In this document: piece after piece, positions 24,180 through 37,589 of the stretch
How the letters are laid out: every line of letters begins with the position of its first letter
Position numbering within the stretch: position 1 is the first letter of the stretch
DNA from: Acanthococcus lagerstroemiae
Lineage: Eukaryota; Arthropoda; Insecta; Hemiptera; Eriococcidae
Assembly: GCA_031841125.1 (NCBI GenBank)
Contig: CM063114.1
Coordinates: 34,741,574 to 34,805,573 of the forward strand
Direction: 5' to 3'
DNA: 64,000 nt
Translations under genes and position numbers: made by a program
Notes under the pieces: generated by a model
What the model saw: the letters and a program-made list of their open reading frames with translations, nothing else
Database searches by the model: none
Told to the model about the DNA's origin: nothing

Positions 24180-26703
24180 ATAGAAATGACGTCTTTTTCA
24201 AGCATACTTTATTAAACTTCATTGGACTAGCAGCTAGTGATGCACATGGTGAAGTTTTTCAACAACATCGTTAACACCGCCAACATCATTTTGTCGAAAA
24301 TGCGATTATTTTCGACTTAAACCTCTGATGAATGACGTCAGAGGTAAAAGCTAGTTGCTAGTGGATGAGAGTAGGCAACAGTACCCACAATCGAGACTGA
24401 TGAAGCCGATCGGCGAGGGGGAACTCTCCGCTGTTTAGCGCCTTCACCCGCGAACGTACGAGAACCGCGACCTACCCTTACCAACTGGTTTCATCCCGGA
24501 TCCGGTCAGTCAGTCTGTCATTAACGTTTGCAACGTACCATCGTACGTCTTCGGAGTGTCTTTTGCGGTTTTGAACAACCTTCCTTTTGTTTTGTTTTTT
24601 AATTTTAGAAAATGAATCCCGAAATATCAATCGCGATATGGTGAGTGAGAGAATGATTGAATCTTATTGTTCGTAATTTAGTCTGGTTCCTACTGCAAGC
24701 TGGGCTGGTTTTCGGACACCCCTGTTCTTAGTTGCGAAGCGGATAGGTCAAGGGTTACGATTTTTTCAACATCTGACTCTTCCTCGTAGTGTGGTGGGTG
24801 GACTGACACTCCCCTCAATTTTCCTAGAGGAATCCGCAGTTTCCTCCCCCATATTAGGGTGGACAAGTCCCCCCTCAGCTGAGGGCGAGTGCGGACTAAT
24901 TCCCTTTCAGAAGAATTTGGTCCATTGGATGTAGATTAATGCCTCTTTCTGATCACCCCCTCTTAGACACTAACGATGCTAGGGGCTCACCTCCCCTTGT
25001 GGACTTCATGAAGTCTGGGGGCATTTTCAGTGTACTGAAGTTCGACTCTACTGGTAATTCAGACAGCGTTCTTATTTTACATATTATTGCCAAGGAGTCT
25101 GCGATCACATCTCTATTTGAGAGACTACGGTGACTTTCTGTGTGCCCGTTAGATGCTGAACCCCAGAAAACGGTCGCGGAGTAATCAAGCCGCGCACCCC
25201 TCGCTGTTGTAAATATGTAAGTAAGGACTAGTAGATTTAAGGTGTACATACCAGAAGAACGGAAACGCCCGCACTTGACGCGAACAGTAAGCGACACTTA
25301 TTATCTTTGATATTCTAATTTCTAGAGCTTCCACTGCGCCGTCTGTGAGTGCCTCCTCCCGTACCCCTGTGACGTAAATCCCCGGAAGCCCAGCACGAAC
25401 ATAACCGAACATAACAATCGTACTCACTTTTACGTCAACAATACTAACACACGCACATACGTCCCTCTTATCAACGTTAGAAAATCCAACTTCAACAGAC
25501 TTCAACTAGGGCTCTATAAGTATAGGTAGCGTCACGAGAGCTAACTGGATCTATCGTCCTGCAGTGCTATCACAAGGAGACACGCAGAGAGGGAAAATGA
25601 CTTTAAAATATAATCCCAAAAGATCTTGAAAAATATTGCTTTAGATAGGAAATTTTAAGTGCAATAAATTTTATTCTCTTCAATTATTCATCAACAGCAA
25701 TATTTGTCTATACATATATTAGCAACTAAAGTTACACACGTTCTTAAGTTCTTATGACTTATGACAGTGCCATTGCTACGGATCCAGTTTGCCTTCGTGT
25801 CTCTACCCGTTCTTTTAGAGCCTTAATAAGAGTTGCAGAATTGCAGATATAACGCTATCTGGTGGCAAAGTCAAAATTTCAAAGCTGATTTGGTTTTCAT
25901 GAAGAACCCTTCAATCTAGAGCCTTCAATCTATGTACTCTGTGCAATGCAACTGATAAATTTGATCCTGCTACTGTTGTCGTTATTTGCTTTGCCACCAC
26001 CTTGGAAAGTTCCTATTTTCAGTTTTCATATTTCTTCTTTCAGAACCAGTGTTTGGACCCGGAACCGAAATCGAATCCGGAACCCATTCAAATTCAACAG
26101 TTTCATGAGATCAAAACCAAGACCCTTTAAAATGTAAAAGACCAAATTAAGACCTGAAACCTTAAACTCAACTGGTCGTTAACCAAAACATAAACCGAAT
26201 ATTTGAAATGTAGATTTAATTGAAACCACAACCGATTGAAATGAAAGCTCATGCCTGCGTCAAGACCATAAACCAACTAAATGAAAAGGTCCCAATTGGT
26301 CCAATCGTTTTCTGTTCTTCTTTGTCACCGCTTGGGAGTTTGCAGCGACTTCGCGTCAGTGTATCAGATTTTAGGATGTTATTCCAATTGCCAAAGTGAA
26401 TTAACTCTAAAAAATATATGAGAAAGATGTTTTGATCCCGACTGAAACCGATTCATTATGTGAAGTTAAGACCATAACCAAAACCAGTCCAGCAATGAAA
26501 GACTGAAGTAAGACCTTTTCAGTATTTTAAAACGGTCTCATGATTGAAACCAAAACCTATTGGCAAATTAAATGGAAATTCCGAACCGAAACCAACCAAA
26601 ATGGAAACTACAAAGTTCAAAACCGATCAAAACGAAAAATTGAATCCAAACACTGTTCAGAACACCTTTGACTATAGGTATACTATAAGATGGACACGGC
26701 ATA
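24180..26703. repeat. 2.5-kb direct repeat, copy 2 (right of the THAP transposase gene)
   Basis: Counterpart of 11745-14300. It lacks the 36-bp palindrome found in copy 1 and has 39 extra bases near 26086-26125 (GGAACCCATTC...), where copy 1 probably lost sequence between short CCC matches. Beyond 26703 this copy continues through a complete fold-back element, so copy 1 is the truncated one. Confidence 0.85.
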
Positions 26704-26972
26704 CTGATAAAAACGTGTCACATTTTTATTTCCATGTAAATGTTACCTGCACAAAGTCATGGGATAACTGCTGAGTTTCTCTATTACTTGGCTCTCGATT
26801 ACTGCCGGGAATAAGAATTCGGCACACTGTGAATATGAGAATAATGTTATCAAAAAATGTTCAGTCCCCGAGAGCCAAGTAATGAGAAACTCAACAGTTA
26901 TCCGATGACTCTGCGCAGGGTATACATGGAAATCAGAATGCCGTGTCCATCTTATAGTATAATAGTCACAGA
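26669..26972. mobile_element. about 300-bp fold-back element overlapping the end of repeat copy 2
   Basis: The left arm contains ACTATAAGATGGACACGGCA (about 26683-26702) and the right arm its reverse complement at about 26939-26958. An inner pair, TGAGTTTCTC...ACTTGGCTCTCG, is also inverted, so the arms pair over more than 100 bp. It is non-coding. The flank to its right (26972-27040) resembles 62645-62705, suggesting insertion into an older dispersed repeat. Confidence 0.75.
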
Positions 26973-27040
26973 ACACTCACGTCAGCGAAAACTGCACCAT
27001 ACTACAAACTGATAAGAAAAATGTAAACATTACAAAAGCT

Positions 27041-28350
27041 CTAGTGTAGTAGTGAAAGACGTAAAATTTACTTGTCTATGGTATAAAGTATAAACGTCTT
27101 TGACAACAACAACCATGAACAACATGTTATGATGAAAATTTATCTATTTATGACGAATATGACTTGGAGCAACTTGGACACTTGGAGTTGAAATAAAGTC
27201 AAATTCATGTACGTGAGCCTGAAGACGAGAAATTGATTAGATAATTTAGATTAGTATTTAGTGAATGGATGACCACTAAAGTAATTATTATGTGACAAGT
27301 AGTGGCGTATTTAACTTTTATCCTTCGTTTACACTAAGGTTACACGTTCGTTGTTAGAAGATATTTTCGGATGAATAGGCGAGTATAATATAACGAATAG
27401 AAGGTAAATTATATTCAATAGTATTATTGGACACGATAGCAACATGAAGGATTCCTTGATGAAATAATCGAGGAATCGCGTTCTAATAAAATACGAGTGG
27501 TTCATTCGTAGCCCCCGCCATAGTGACGATTCAAAATCATAGATCCCGAAAATGGACCACCTGTTTCGTCAATCCTCGGTCCGTTCCAAGAATTATGCGA
27601 GCGTTTTTTGCCGTAAATCGAACACAGTTCGTATTATCCTGTGTGTATACATATATTTAAACTGGACTCGATCGTCTGTCATGTCCAGCAGTTGTTCCCA
27701 CTTGTGCCCTTTTACGTACGTGGATTTGGGTTGGAACTGCTACGTTCAAATTTTTCGTTCCAACTACTTCTAGTCTGAACTCGGTTTCGTCAATCCTCAG
27801 TCCGTTCGATGGACGGATTATGCGAGTGGTTTTTGCTGCAAGTCGAACACAGTTCATATTATCCCGTGTGTGCATATTTTAACGAGGCTCGATTGTATGT
27901 TATGCCCGGCAGTCGTTTCCGTTCGTGCTTCCTTACGTACGTAGATTTGGGTGGGCTGCTGTTTACAAACTTTTCATTCTTCGAATGTAACTATTCGGCA
28001 TTCAAGTCAGAATTTTTCTCGTTTGTTAATAGGGCAGATGTTGACGCCATTTTGCAGGCAACGCGAACCATTTTATTCGAAACTCGTAGGTTAGTTATTT
28101 GGATGCTGTAAATTCGACTCCTTCGGTCAAGAAATGCCCCAGCCGCAGCCGGCGTAATGCCATTTTTACCGAATCAATGTGTTACGTTTCACATAGGCCT
28201 CGTTCTGTATTCGTCCAGAAATGAATTCGAGTTACCTTCGAACGCGTATTGCTGCGTCAGAAAATGCTGTCGTGCGCTATTAATCGTTACCGTACTCGAT
28301 TTGTTTTCAGGTAGCTGTGTCGTAATCGTTGTACAGCATACGAGTATGAA
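27041..28350. other. intergenic region upstream of GTPBP1 with a diverged tandem duplication
   Basis: At 27564-27784 and 27785-27995 two diverged copies of a unit of about 215 bp lie head to tail. Both begin TTTCGTCAATCCTC and share ACGTACGT(A/G)GATTTGGGT near their ends. The rest is non-coding and should include the GTPBP1 promoter and 5' UTR. A minimal ATG-AAA-TGA upstream frame lies at 28346-28354 and overlaps the chosen start codon. Confidence 0.55.
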
Positions 28351-31300
28351 ATGACGTCTAATTCGACGGCAAAAAGCTCACTTTTTTCGGCAACTTCGAA
28401 AACTTCACAGTTCGCCAGTCGCGCGACGGATTCAACTAGTGGCTTTCTGGAGAAGTATAAAAGTATCGCTGGCAAAGTATGTCGAATCTTTGTACGATAA
28501 TCTTCACTGAAGCTTCGAGAATTTATGTCATTTACGGTTTACCTTTTCGCAGAGATCCCTAATTAGTCCAACTGAAGAAGAATCTGACCTGTGGAAAAGT
28601 CGACTAAACGAACTGATACTCGACGGCGGAGGTGATGTCTTGTTCGAAGTTGGCGTCGGCGATGGTAATTATCGAACTCGCTATTTAGAAATGATTAATG
28701 ACAAATTCAAAAAGGAAAATCGCAAAAAGCGTCGTCGCCATATGTAAATATTCTATCCGCATAACGATAAATCTACGTATTCTGGTTATCGAGGGGTTTA
28801 TTATTCCGAGAGTCGGTATTTTCGTTGTAGCACTTTGTACCGATAAGAAAGAGGGCGATTCGGGCGATTGTCGTAAATTCTCATAACGATGAAATTTTCG
28901 ATAAGCGTAGTATCGTTAAATCTTCCGTAAATTCAGTCGACACCGGTACAGTTGTGTTACGAAAAAATTCGATCACAACTGGCGTCCTTAATCACCCGTA
29001 TCTCCGGATACGGGTTCGATTGAGCCCTTGATATTTACTCGTCGGTTGTTAAAGACACTACCTATCATTTGAAGATGCTCGGAGACGATGAAATCGTGGA
29101 ACGACGTGACAGTAAAGAGGAAGTATAATGACTATTACTTTGTGAATTCCCACGCTCGTCTTCTTTTACCGACTTTTCGGAGAAAAGAGAGGTATTACAC
29201 TCGTCACAGTTGTGAAGATGGGGGCGGGGGCAATGTTTTTTTTTTGCGTTTCAGAGTGTTTAGTTTTGTGGCACGAAAATCTCAAAAACTATTGGATCAA
29301 ATGATTCCAAATTTTGATATATTATGGGGCAGTACTTGAAATTGTACAGTGAAGAGTTTGAAGGCAATCGGTCGAGCCGTTCGTGAGTTTTCCGCAATTT
29401 AAGGACAAAATTTGTGGTACGAAAATCTCAGGAACTATTGAATCAATTGATTCCAAATTCTGGTAAATTATAGAGAAGTACTCGATGTTGTGCAGGTAAT
29501 AGTCTGATGCCAATCGGTCGAGTCGTTCATGAGTTTCCTCAATTTAAGTTCAGCATAAGAAGCGCGAGGCGACTTAGGTACTCAATGTTTTTTTGGGATT
29601 TAATTGATACGAAATCTAATTTTGATAGCCGCATAGTTCTGTTGTATTATACAAATGATTCGGTCTTACACGTTTCGGGCTTGAATGTGTCGATTTCAAA
29701 AATGTATACGAACTCTAATTTTGATAGCCGCGTAGTTTTCTATTCTTATAATACTATAATACTATTCCTTGTCCAGAGTTGCGGTTTTTTTTTTTTAACG
29801 TGAATGGCCTTAAACATTTCGGCCGAATAATCCGAGCGCTTTTCGGCCTTTGGCTGAAAAGTCGATTTTTTTCCCTTCGCATTGATGTAGAGATAACGAG
29901 TGGAAGCAAGTGGAGTTCGAAGTTGAAACGGCATTACTGTAGCGTACTGTCGATAGCCCGAAGTTCGTAGTTACATGCGCGTGATATATGTACTAGTATA
30001 TAGCTAGTTTATAACAAATGTGACAAATAATGTACGATTGTACTCTTTATTATGCTTATCAAGTGCCGGGTATCGAAGATCCTGGATTACAACCGGACGA
30101 ATACGAAGCCGCGGTCAAGAATTTGATGTCATTAACTTCCCAACTGGACGCTCACTGTGTGGAATTGAATCGACGAAAAGTGGATGAAGGCGTGTCGGGT
30201 CACTGCCTGATTCGTAAACGGCTCTCGGAACAAGATTTTCTCGAAATTAGGTACGCGACGGTTACGTTGGGAAGGGGGTTAGGCGGAAATCTGTAAAGTT
30301 CGTCCTCCGTAGCTTTTCGGCTAGGCATCATTAGATGGTGGTAGTCGCCACGGGGGCGTTTTTGCTTAGCTTACGCGAAGGGTATGTACTTGAATTTTCC
30401 ACTTGCTGGCTAAGATATCTTTGGATTTCATCTTGTCATGTTGATGATATAGGATAGCTGTCGTGGGTAATGTGGATGCTGGCAAGTCGACGTTACTTGG
30501 TGTGCTGACACATGGTGAGTTGGATAATGGCCGTGGTATGGCCAGACAGAAGTTGTTTCGCCATAAACACGAGATGGAAACTGGCAGAACCAGTTCGGTA
30601 GGAAACGATATTCTCGGATTTGACGTCGAAGGTAAATTCAAAAAATCGTATGATTCACTACGGTGAACGCTATCTTCTATTGTACGTTTATACGAACCAT
30701 CGCGCTAGTAACGGCTACGATATGTATTAGGGGATATTGTAAATAAGGCGGATCACGGATCTTTGGACTGGGTAAAAATTTGCGAGCGTTCGACTAAAGT
30801 AATCACATTCATCGATCTCGCCGGTCACGAACGCTACCTTAAGACGACAGTTTTTGGAATGACGGGACACGCGCCCGATTTCGGCATGTTAATGGTGAGT
30901 ATTAATTGATAATTGCTTTTTATACGGTCGTCGTTTTTACTGATTTATGTATTCGTACAAGTTATATGCCTCTGTTTCGCCTAAAACGTCACCGACGTCC
31001 TAGACGTGATAATGCACCCGGAATTCAGCGTTAGCGCCTTTGAATTGATCGGAACCAGTATTTCGCTGGACATCGCTAGCGGAATTCAAGTTAACACGCG
31101 CACACGTCCTTCCTTCTGTGAGTCATCTTCGATATCCCGCTTGTAGAACCTTGAAATCAAAAAATTCCGAACTTATACCTTCGTATCGGTATGAAACTAT
31201 TCCCTGTTCAGCTTCATCAGCTTGTAAAATAACAGCTAAAGGCTCCGTCTACCACCCTGCCCTTCTTTTCGATGTATCGACCGACTCGAAAATCGGTTTT

Positions 31301-34300
31301 TACACCCCAAAAACCTGTCAATACGATGTTTCGTCTCTTGTGCCGATATCGTTCGTTAGCTCGTTCTTAATTTAGGAAACGCGTCTTTAGAGACATTTCC
31401 AACTACTGCGAGTTACCTAAATTCGAATTAGTAGCGTACGGATTTGCACTCGTGTTTGGACCCATAACGGCGTTTATCTAATAATTCCTAATCGTCGTTC
31501 GTTCGCTATTCTCATAATTAGAGTCGTCGATTACCATTAACTTACGTGCTTTCGGGTACCGGATGGTAATGGATGGATACACGTAAAACGTAATACATCA
31601 GCATTTACGACGAACCCACATTTACGTAAAATCCAAACTCGGCATCAGTTCGGAGATATTTGACAGGAATACGATTGTGTTGGTCAGCTGCGCGAGGTCG
31701 TGACGGTGCAAAGCAAAATTCACTTGTAGCTGCGTATATGACTGCAGAAGACTTACTTTCGTTTTTAGATCGGTGCAAACGCTGGTATTGTTGGTATGAC
31801 TAAAGAACATCTCGGCTTGGCGTTGGCGTTGAACGTTCCAGTATTCGTAGTCGTTACCAAGATAGACATGTGCCCTCCCAACGTTATGGAAGAAACGTTA
31901 AAAATGCTGAATCGTATGTTACGTTCTCAAGGCTGTCGAAAGGTGCCTATCATGATCAAGAGTGCGGACGACGTTGTTGTAGGTGCGAAGAATATGTTGT
32001 GTGAAAGGTAAGACAACAGAACCCCTGCACCATTGTAATCGCTGGATTCCGGGCTTAAATGATTGAGATTGAATTTTACTTTAAACTGTGTAATGTTTGA
32101 CAATATGATCATAAATATTTGAGATCACCTTTTTACTTTATAACGATGTAATATAACATATGCTCATGGAGATACAAATGTCTGCGGAACTATGATGTTT
32201 CCACCGACTTATCCTTAAAGCTCTAGTCCAACGATTACACCCTCGCCCAGTAGCTTCTCTCCCGAAGTTGACCAAATTTTCGGTCATCTAAAGGAGGACG
32301 AACGAATTGAAAATATAAGAACTGCATAGTCAGTTATAATTTTTGAAAGCCAGAAGTAATAACAAAAAGAGAATAATCAGAACATAGGTATGCATGTTGA
32401 TGAAACGGAAAGAATTTAGATTGTTATTGGCGCCTGTACGTATTTCGAAAGAAAACGTCGAACAGAGTTTTATCGCGAAGGTGTTGTTTAATTAAATACA
32501 GGCCGAAATAACCGAAAGCGGAGTCAAAAAATAGGTCAATAAAAGAGACAAATTTTGTGATCGAAAAGTGTCGAAATTTTGAGTGTAACAAACTATTTTA
32601 CAACCATATTCGTACCGACGGACGACTGGCGAGATAGATTTGTCGACAGTTGAACGAGCGTTCTTGCGAAGCGGAGCGAAGTTCGTTGAAAAAAAAAAAG
32701 ATCGAGTCATCCGGAGTCTGGAGACGGCTTGGTGGAGGAATAATATAGCGTTAAACTCTTCCGCCGTAAACGGAGATGTAAAAGAAAGGTAGGAGTATTT
32801 CAGATAGAATATATGAAGGTACTGGTAGATCTTCGACAGAATAATTGTACATAGATGAGAAACCTATCTTCGGATATCCAATGGAAATGCTATCATCTGT
32901 CTTCAGGATCTCTTAACATGTCCGGAAATGAGATTCTTACATTCGGATAATTTATGTTCGTTTTTCTTTTCAGACGAAAGTTTCGAATTGCTATTCAATA
33001 TTAAATGGATAGTCGTTTGTTTTTTTCTATTTTTTTAAGACAGACGATTTAGATAGGTTAAAAATGATTTTAAGTAGCGAGTAGAAGATAGATTTCTTCT
33101 GTTCGAGGTTAGGTATCTACATATGTATATATTTCAAGTACCTATCACCTATCTTTTACATCTCTCGCCATAGACGGATGTTCGCTAGTTCATTACCTTC
33201 CCCGGCGGAGGGATTCGCGACATTCATTATGAAAAAACACTCCGCAGTCCTCTCTATTCTAGCTCATCTTACAATCGTCTTTTATCGTCGTTCGTATTTG
33301 CAGATTGTGCCCCATATTCCTCGTATCGAGCGTCACTGGAGAAAATCTGGATTTACTTAAGATGTTTCTCAATCTGCTGTCGACCAGAATATCGTTCAAC
33401 AACGAAGATCCAGCAGAATTTCAAATCGACGATATCTACACGGTGCCGGTAAGTACGTATTTACGAATGTGTCCGATAAGAACGTTTTCGTTACGTACGC
33501 GTTTCTCTTCTCATCGCCACTGGTACCTGGTACATGCGGCTATCTGTCTGCGAATAACAAAAAAAAAAACTGCTTTCACTTTGCGAAAACAGTACCGACT
33601 TTTCGGCCTTTGGCCGAAAAGCACTCGGAACTCGCGGATCGGATTATTCGGCCGAAATGTGTAAGGCCATTGACGTTTAAAAAAAACGCAACTCTCGACA
33701 AGGAATAGTATTATAAAAATGAGAAACTAACCGGCTATCAAAATTAGAGTTCGTATAAATTTGAAATCGAAATGTTGAAGGCCGAAACGTGTAAGACCGA
33801 ATAATAATAATAGTACCTTTATTCCGGCATTTCACATTTATCATTTTTACATTTGCATTTATAGCCTATTTATGTACCGGACGCCCATTCCCGAGCATAG
33901 GTCTCCCCTATTCGTTCCCAAATTCTGCGGTTTTGCGTTCTCACTCCTAGCCTTTCCTCAATGTCGTCTCTCCATCTTTTTGCTGGCCTGCCTCTTCTCC
34001 TTTTATTACTGTACGGTGTCCAATTAGTTACCCCTTTTTGTCCATGAATCATTCTCCATTCTTGCTATATGTCTGCATACCTAATTTTTTGCAACCGATT
34101 GTCACGAGTATATCCTTTGTTTCTGTTTCTTTCCTAATCACACTGTTCCTAATTTTATCTTTTGTTCTTATTCCCAGTATGCTTCTTTCCATTTTCCGCT
34201 GGGTCGTTTGTATGCTATTAGCTTGCTCCCTCGTTAGTGCCCAAGTTTGTGCCCCGTACGTTAGGATTGGATATACGCAAGATTCCAGAATTCTGATTTT

Positions 34301-37300
34301 GGATGGCACTTTCATTTTACCCTTGAAGATTTTTCCCAGAGCCCAGTACCCCCTCCACGCTTTTTTTCTTCTTTCTTGTAGCTCTTTCTTTTGTCCTTGT
34401 TTGAACGACATAATTCTTCCAGGTGTGTGTATTCATTGACCCTTTCTGTCTCCATCCCTTCCATTTTGAGATTTTCTTTGGCTCTGTTGCTCATATATTT
34501 TGTTTTGCTAGTGTTTAGTCTCAGCCCTTCTTCACATTCCCGTGTGAGTTCTTTCACCATTTTTATTATTTCCTCCCTTTTAGTTCCCACCAGTACAATA
34601 TCATCTGCAAATCTTAGATTATTTAGCCTTTTGCCATCTATATTTAGTCCTTGGTCCTCCCAATTTAATTTTCTAAATGCCCCTTCTAATATTGCATTGA
34701 ATAGGTTGGCCGATAGAGGATCACCTTGAGCTACTCCTTTCCCAATTTTAAACGATTCTCCAGGTCTGTCTAGTTTTAAATGAGCTGTCACATTCTAGTA
34801 TGTGTTTTTTATTATCTTAATTGTTTTGGTATCGATGCCCTGTTCTATCAGTGCTAGTAGTAAACGATCATGTTTTATCGAGTCAAAGGCCTTACGAAAA
34901 TCATTAAATACCAGGTGCACCTCTAAATTATATTCCCCAGCTTTTTCGATTACCTGATTTAGGGTATGAATATGGTCGACAGTTGAGTATCCTCTTCTGA
35001 ATCCTGCTTGTTCCTCTGGTTGTTGCAGGTCCAGTTGATTGTGTACCCTGTTTTTAACTATTTTCACGAACACATTTTTTTTTAAGTCTGACGATAAGCT
35101 TATTGGTCTGTAATTATCTAAGTTTCTTTTGTCCCCTTTTTTGTGCAATAATATCATCTCCGCTTCGTACCATTGCTTTGGTAATTTTTCGCTTACGATC
35201 ATTCCATTGAACAGTATTTCTAGGGGGGTGAGCAATTCCTCCATGAATAACTTCAAAAACTCGTTTTCTATAGTGTCAGGTCCGGCTGAAGGGAGACAGT
35301 TTCAGCCACCAAAGGTTATCATAGCGTAAAGACGCCGAGTGTAAAACACTTCCAAATTGTTCAAAACGAAAAAATTGGAGGTCCGGAGAGGGCAAAATTT
35401 TGCAGCCCTCTTCCTAAAGTCTGTCCAATTAAGAAACATAATTTTTTCACTGCGCTGATAACGTGTTCTTGGACTCGTCCTTCCCCGCCAAACCTATATT
35501 GATGTGTATTGCGGGTAGTTATGTTTCTCAACTGGACCAGACTTTAATGAGGGTACAGATTTTTTAGCCTAAAACCTTCTCAAAGTTCATACGAACATAT
35601 TTAGAAAGTATGAACCCGGGGCTCTTACGATTCATCCATCGATCACGAACAAACACACACACACACACAAACGAACGAACACTTTTATGTACATATGTAA
35701 TAATAGAGATTGTTTGTATCTTTTTTTTCTTCCTATTTGAATGCGAATTAATGTATTTTCGTGATAATCGATTTCATTAGGGTGTCGGCGTCGTGGTTTC
35801 CGGTATCACTTTGAGAGGTGTTATTCGTCTGAACGATTCCTTATTACTGGGGCCCGATCCTGTCGGCCATTTCATGACGGCTTCCATACGTAGCATTCAT
35901 AGGAAAAGAATGTCGGTGAAAGAAGTCCGAGGCGGCCAGACAGCCTCTTTCGCTCTAAAAAAAGTTCGTATAGTCAATGTGCGACGTCGCGGTTCGCTTT
36001 TGGCGAAATATAAGTTTTCGTTATGTACGTGTACGAGCGGAATCGTGTTCACTTTTCGTCGTAATGGACGATGTTCGTGTTACTCGATAATGAAGAAGAA
36101 TGAAACAAACCCGAGGGCGTATTTCTCGTAACGCTCGTGGTGTCCGGTTACCTATTTGTTTGCAAACTCGAATATTTCGGGCATTCGGCTTTCAAAACAT
36201 TTCTACGTAATTATATCGCTGGTAAAGCGGAAAAATTACGTTAATCTCTTGGCGACCAAACAGTAAATCCGCTCTTAGACTAACTGAGTGTTTCTACACA
36301 TAGCTATCGTTGAAAAAGAAAGAGAATATAAAATAGGAAAACGAAACGCCGCTTATTCATGCATACCGCATACCGATACAATATGTATTGTAATATTAGT
36401 CGCACCGTGAAATAAGATGACGCGTATTTGTTGCCCATGCTGTAGGTTAAACGATCGCAGATTCGAAAAGGAATGGTTATGGTGTCACCGTCGCTGAAAC
36501 CGACTGCGTCGTTGGAATTCGAGGCGGACATATTGGTTCTGCACCATCCAACTACCATTAATCCTCGATATCAAGCGATGGGTACGTGCTTTCAGACTTA
36601 ATTTACCCTTGGAAGTCGTCCTCGCTCGTTTGAAACCCATAGAGCGTATTCAGTTTATTCGAATTCCATTTTTCCCCCATCATGTCGCGTCATCTCTGCC
36701 GACCGGCCTGACGGGGACGATAATCTTCAGAAATCTGTTTTTACGCTCGACTACGAGCTTTTCGCGTGGATTCGCATCGGAATATCTCGCGCTCCGCGAC
36801 GAGTGTGCGTTAAAAAGCACGCGAGTCCTTCGTCAGGTAAAACGAAACAAAAACCATAGATCTTTGCTGGCAGTACCAATGAGAGCGACCTTAATCGCGA
36901 ATTATCCGATTCTGTTCAATTTGTTAGTAGGTATTTACCGTGTTTTTATCCGCCATTTCTCGTTTTCCTCTATATATAGTTCACTGCGGCAGTATTCGTC
37001 AAACGGCTTTTATCCTTAAAATGTCTTCAAGAAGTTTGAGAACCGGAGAACGTGCGATAGTCCACTTTCGCTTCATCAAGTATCCAGAGTATCTAAAAAT
37101 GGGTCAGAGATTGGTGTTCAGAGAAGGAAGAACGAAAGCCGTTGGTAATGTGATAAAAATGATACCAGTCAACGAACAACTCGGTGTTACCGTCGCCAAT
37201 AAATCTCAGAAAGCTATTAGAGCCTTATCAGCCTTACAGTTGGTACGTTATTGTCTGTCTATATTGTGTACTTCTGTTATTTAGTACGAGTATGTAATGC

Positions 37301-37589
37301 CGCATTATTTACTTTTGGAAATGTGATTCGCGTTCTTACGTCGTGCAAAAATATTGCTCATCAGCTAGCTTTCGTATCACGCGTCGTTAACAATGGTCGT
37401 GATTGTTGTATGTTACAGAATTCTACCGAAGAGAATCGGAACGTTGCAGAACTTGAGAGTGCAGCAGCAACGAATAAGGAAACTTTCGATAGCTATACCG
37501 GTGTGAACAGCGGCGATTCAAAGCGAACCAACATCGTTTCCAAGCACAAAAAGAAACCATCAATCCGTACAGGACAGGCGAAAAATTAG
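28351..37589 (+). CDS. GTPBP1: GTP-binding protein 1 (GTPBP1), elongation-factor-like GTPase, complete
   Basis: Translational-type GTPase of the GTPBP1/2 family, linked to mRNA turnover and ribosome quality control in the cytosol. Eleven exons: 28351-28476, 28553-28664, 30064-30250, 30453-30631, 30731-30894, 31769-32007, 33304-33448, 35781-35963, 36446-36581, 36980-37242, 37419-37589. All joins keep phase and give 634 residues, close to the usual 670. Visible motifs: P-loop [33 protein letters not shown] (switch I); DLAGHE (G3); VVTKIDMC (G4); [20 protein letters not shown]; then the beta-barrel [33 protein letters not shown] and [10 protein letters not shown], with REGRTKAVG near the end. 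The donor at 35963 (GTTCGT) is weak. The N-terminus and the Lys-rich tail are poorly conserved. The introns host a retrotransposon fragment and an inverted repeat pair. The closest fly relative is Dgp-1. Confidence 0.95.
29263..29549. repeat. diverged tandem duplication (about 140-bp unit) in a GTPBP1 intron
   Basis: Two units, 29263-29402 and 29411-29549, share GGTCGAG(C/T)CGTTC, CACGAAAATCTCA/TACGAAAATCTCA and TGATTCCAAATT in the same order, with scattered substitutions. Non-coding. Confidence 0.8.
29599..29875 (+). repeat. dispersed repeat, copy 1 of an inverted pair within GTPBP1
   Basis: Matches the reverse complement of 33592-33805 (see that entry). Shared words are TTTCGGCCGAATAATCCG, CTTTTCGGCCTTTGGC and CTAATTTTGATAGCCG. 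The copies lie in different introns about 4 kb apart and could pair in the pre-mRNA, looping out five exons. Confidence 0.75.
33592..33805 (-). repeat. dispersed repeat, copy 2 of an inverted pair within GTPBP1
   Basis: Inverted relative to 29599-29875. It includes a small internal palindrome, CTTTTCGGCCTTTGGCCGAAAAG. Its right end abuts the AT-rich tail of the non-LTR retrotransposon fragment. Confidence 0.75.
33797..35290 (-). pseudogene. 5'-truncated non-LTR (RTE-like) retrotransposon, reverse transcriptase remnant
   Basis: Read on the minus strand it shows reverse transcriptase blocks in order: [80 protein letters not shown], then [11 protein letters not shown] and [16 protein letters not shown] near the end. 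An in-frame TAG at 34797-34795 and a frame change near 34380-34411 inactivate it. The endonuclease half is missing, as expected for 5' truncation. The 3' end is an (ATT)n-like tail (33797-33815), typical of RTE-type elements. It sits antisense in the GTPBP1 intron between exons 7 and 8. Confidence 0.85.
35415..35562. mobile_element. fold-back element in a GTPBP1 intron
   Basis: TAAAGTCTGTCCAATTAAGA at the left pairs with TCTCAACTGGACCAGACTTTA at the right, with a few mismatches, over about 28 bp. The interior is non-coding. It probably represents a small MITE. No clear target duplication. Confidence 0.5.

Noticed and set aside
33870..34791. Long plus-strand open frames opposite the retrotransposon
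   Set aside because: They are antisense shadows of the minus-strand reverse transcriptase remnant.
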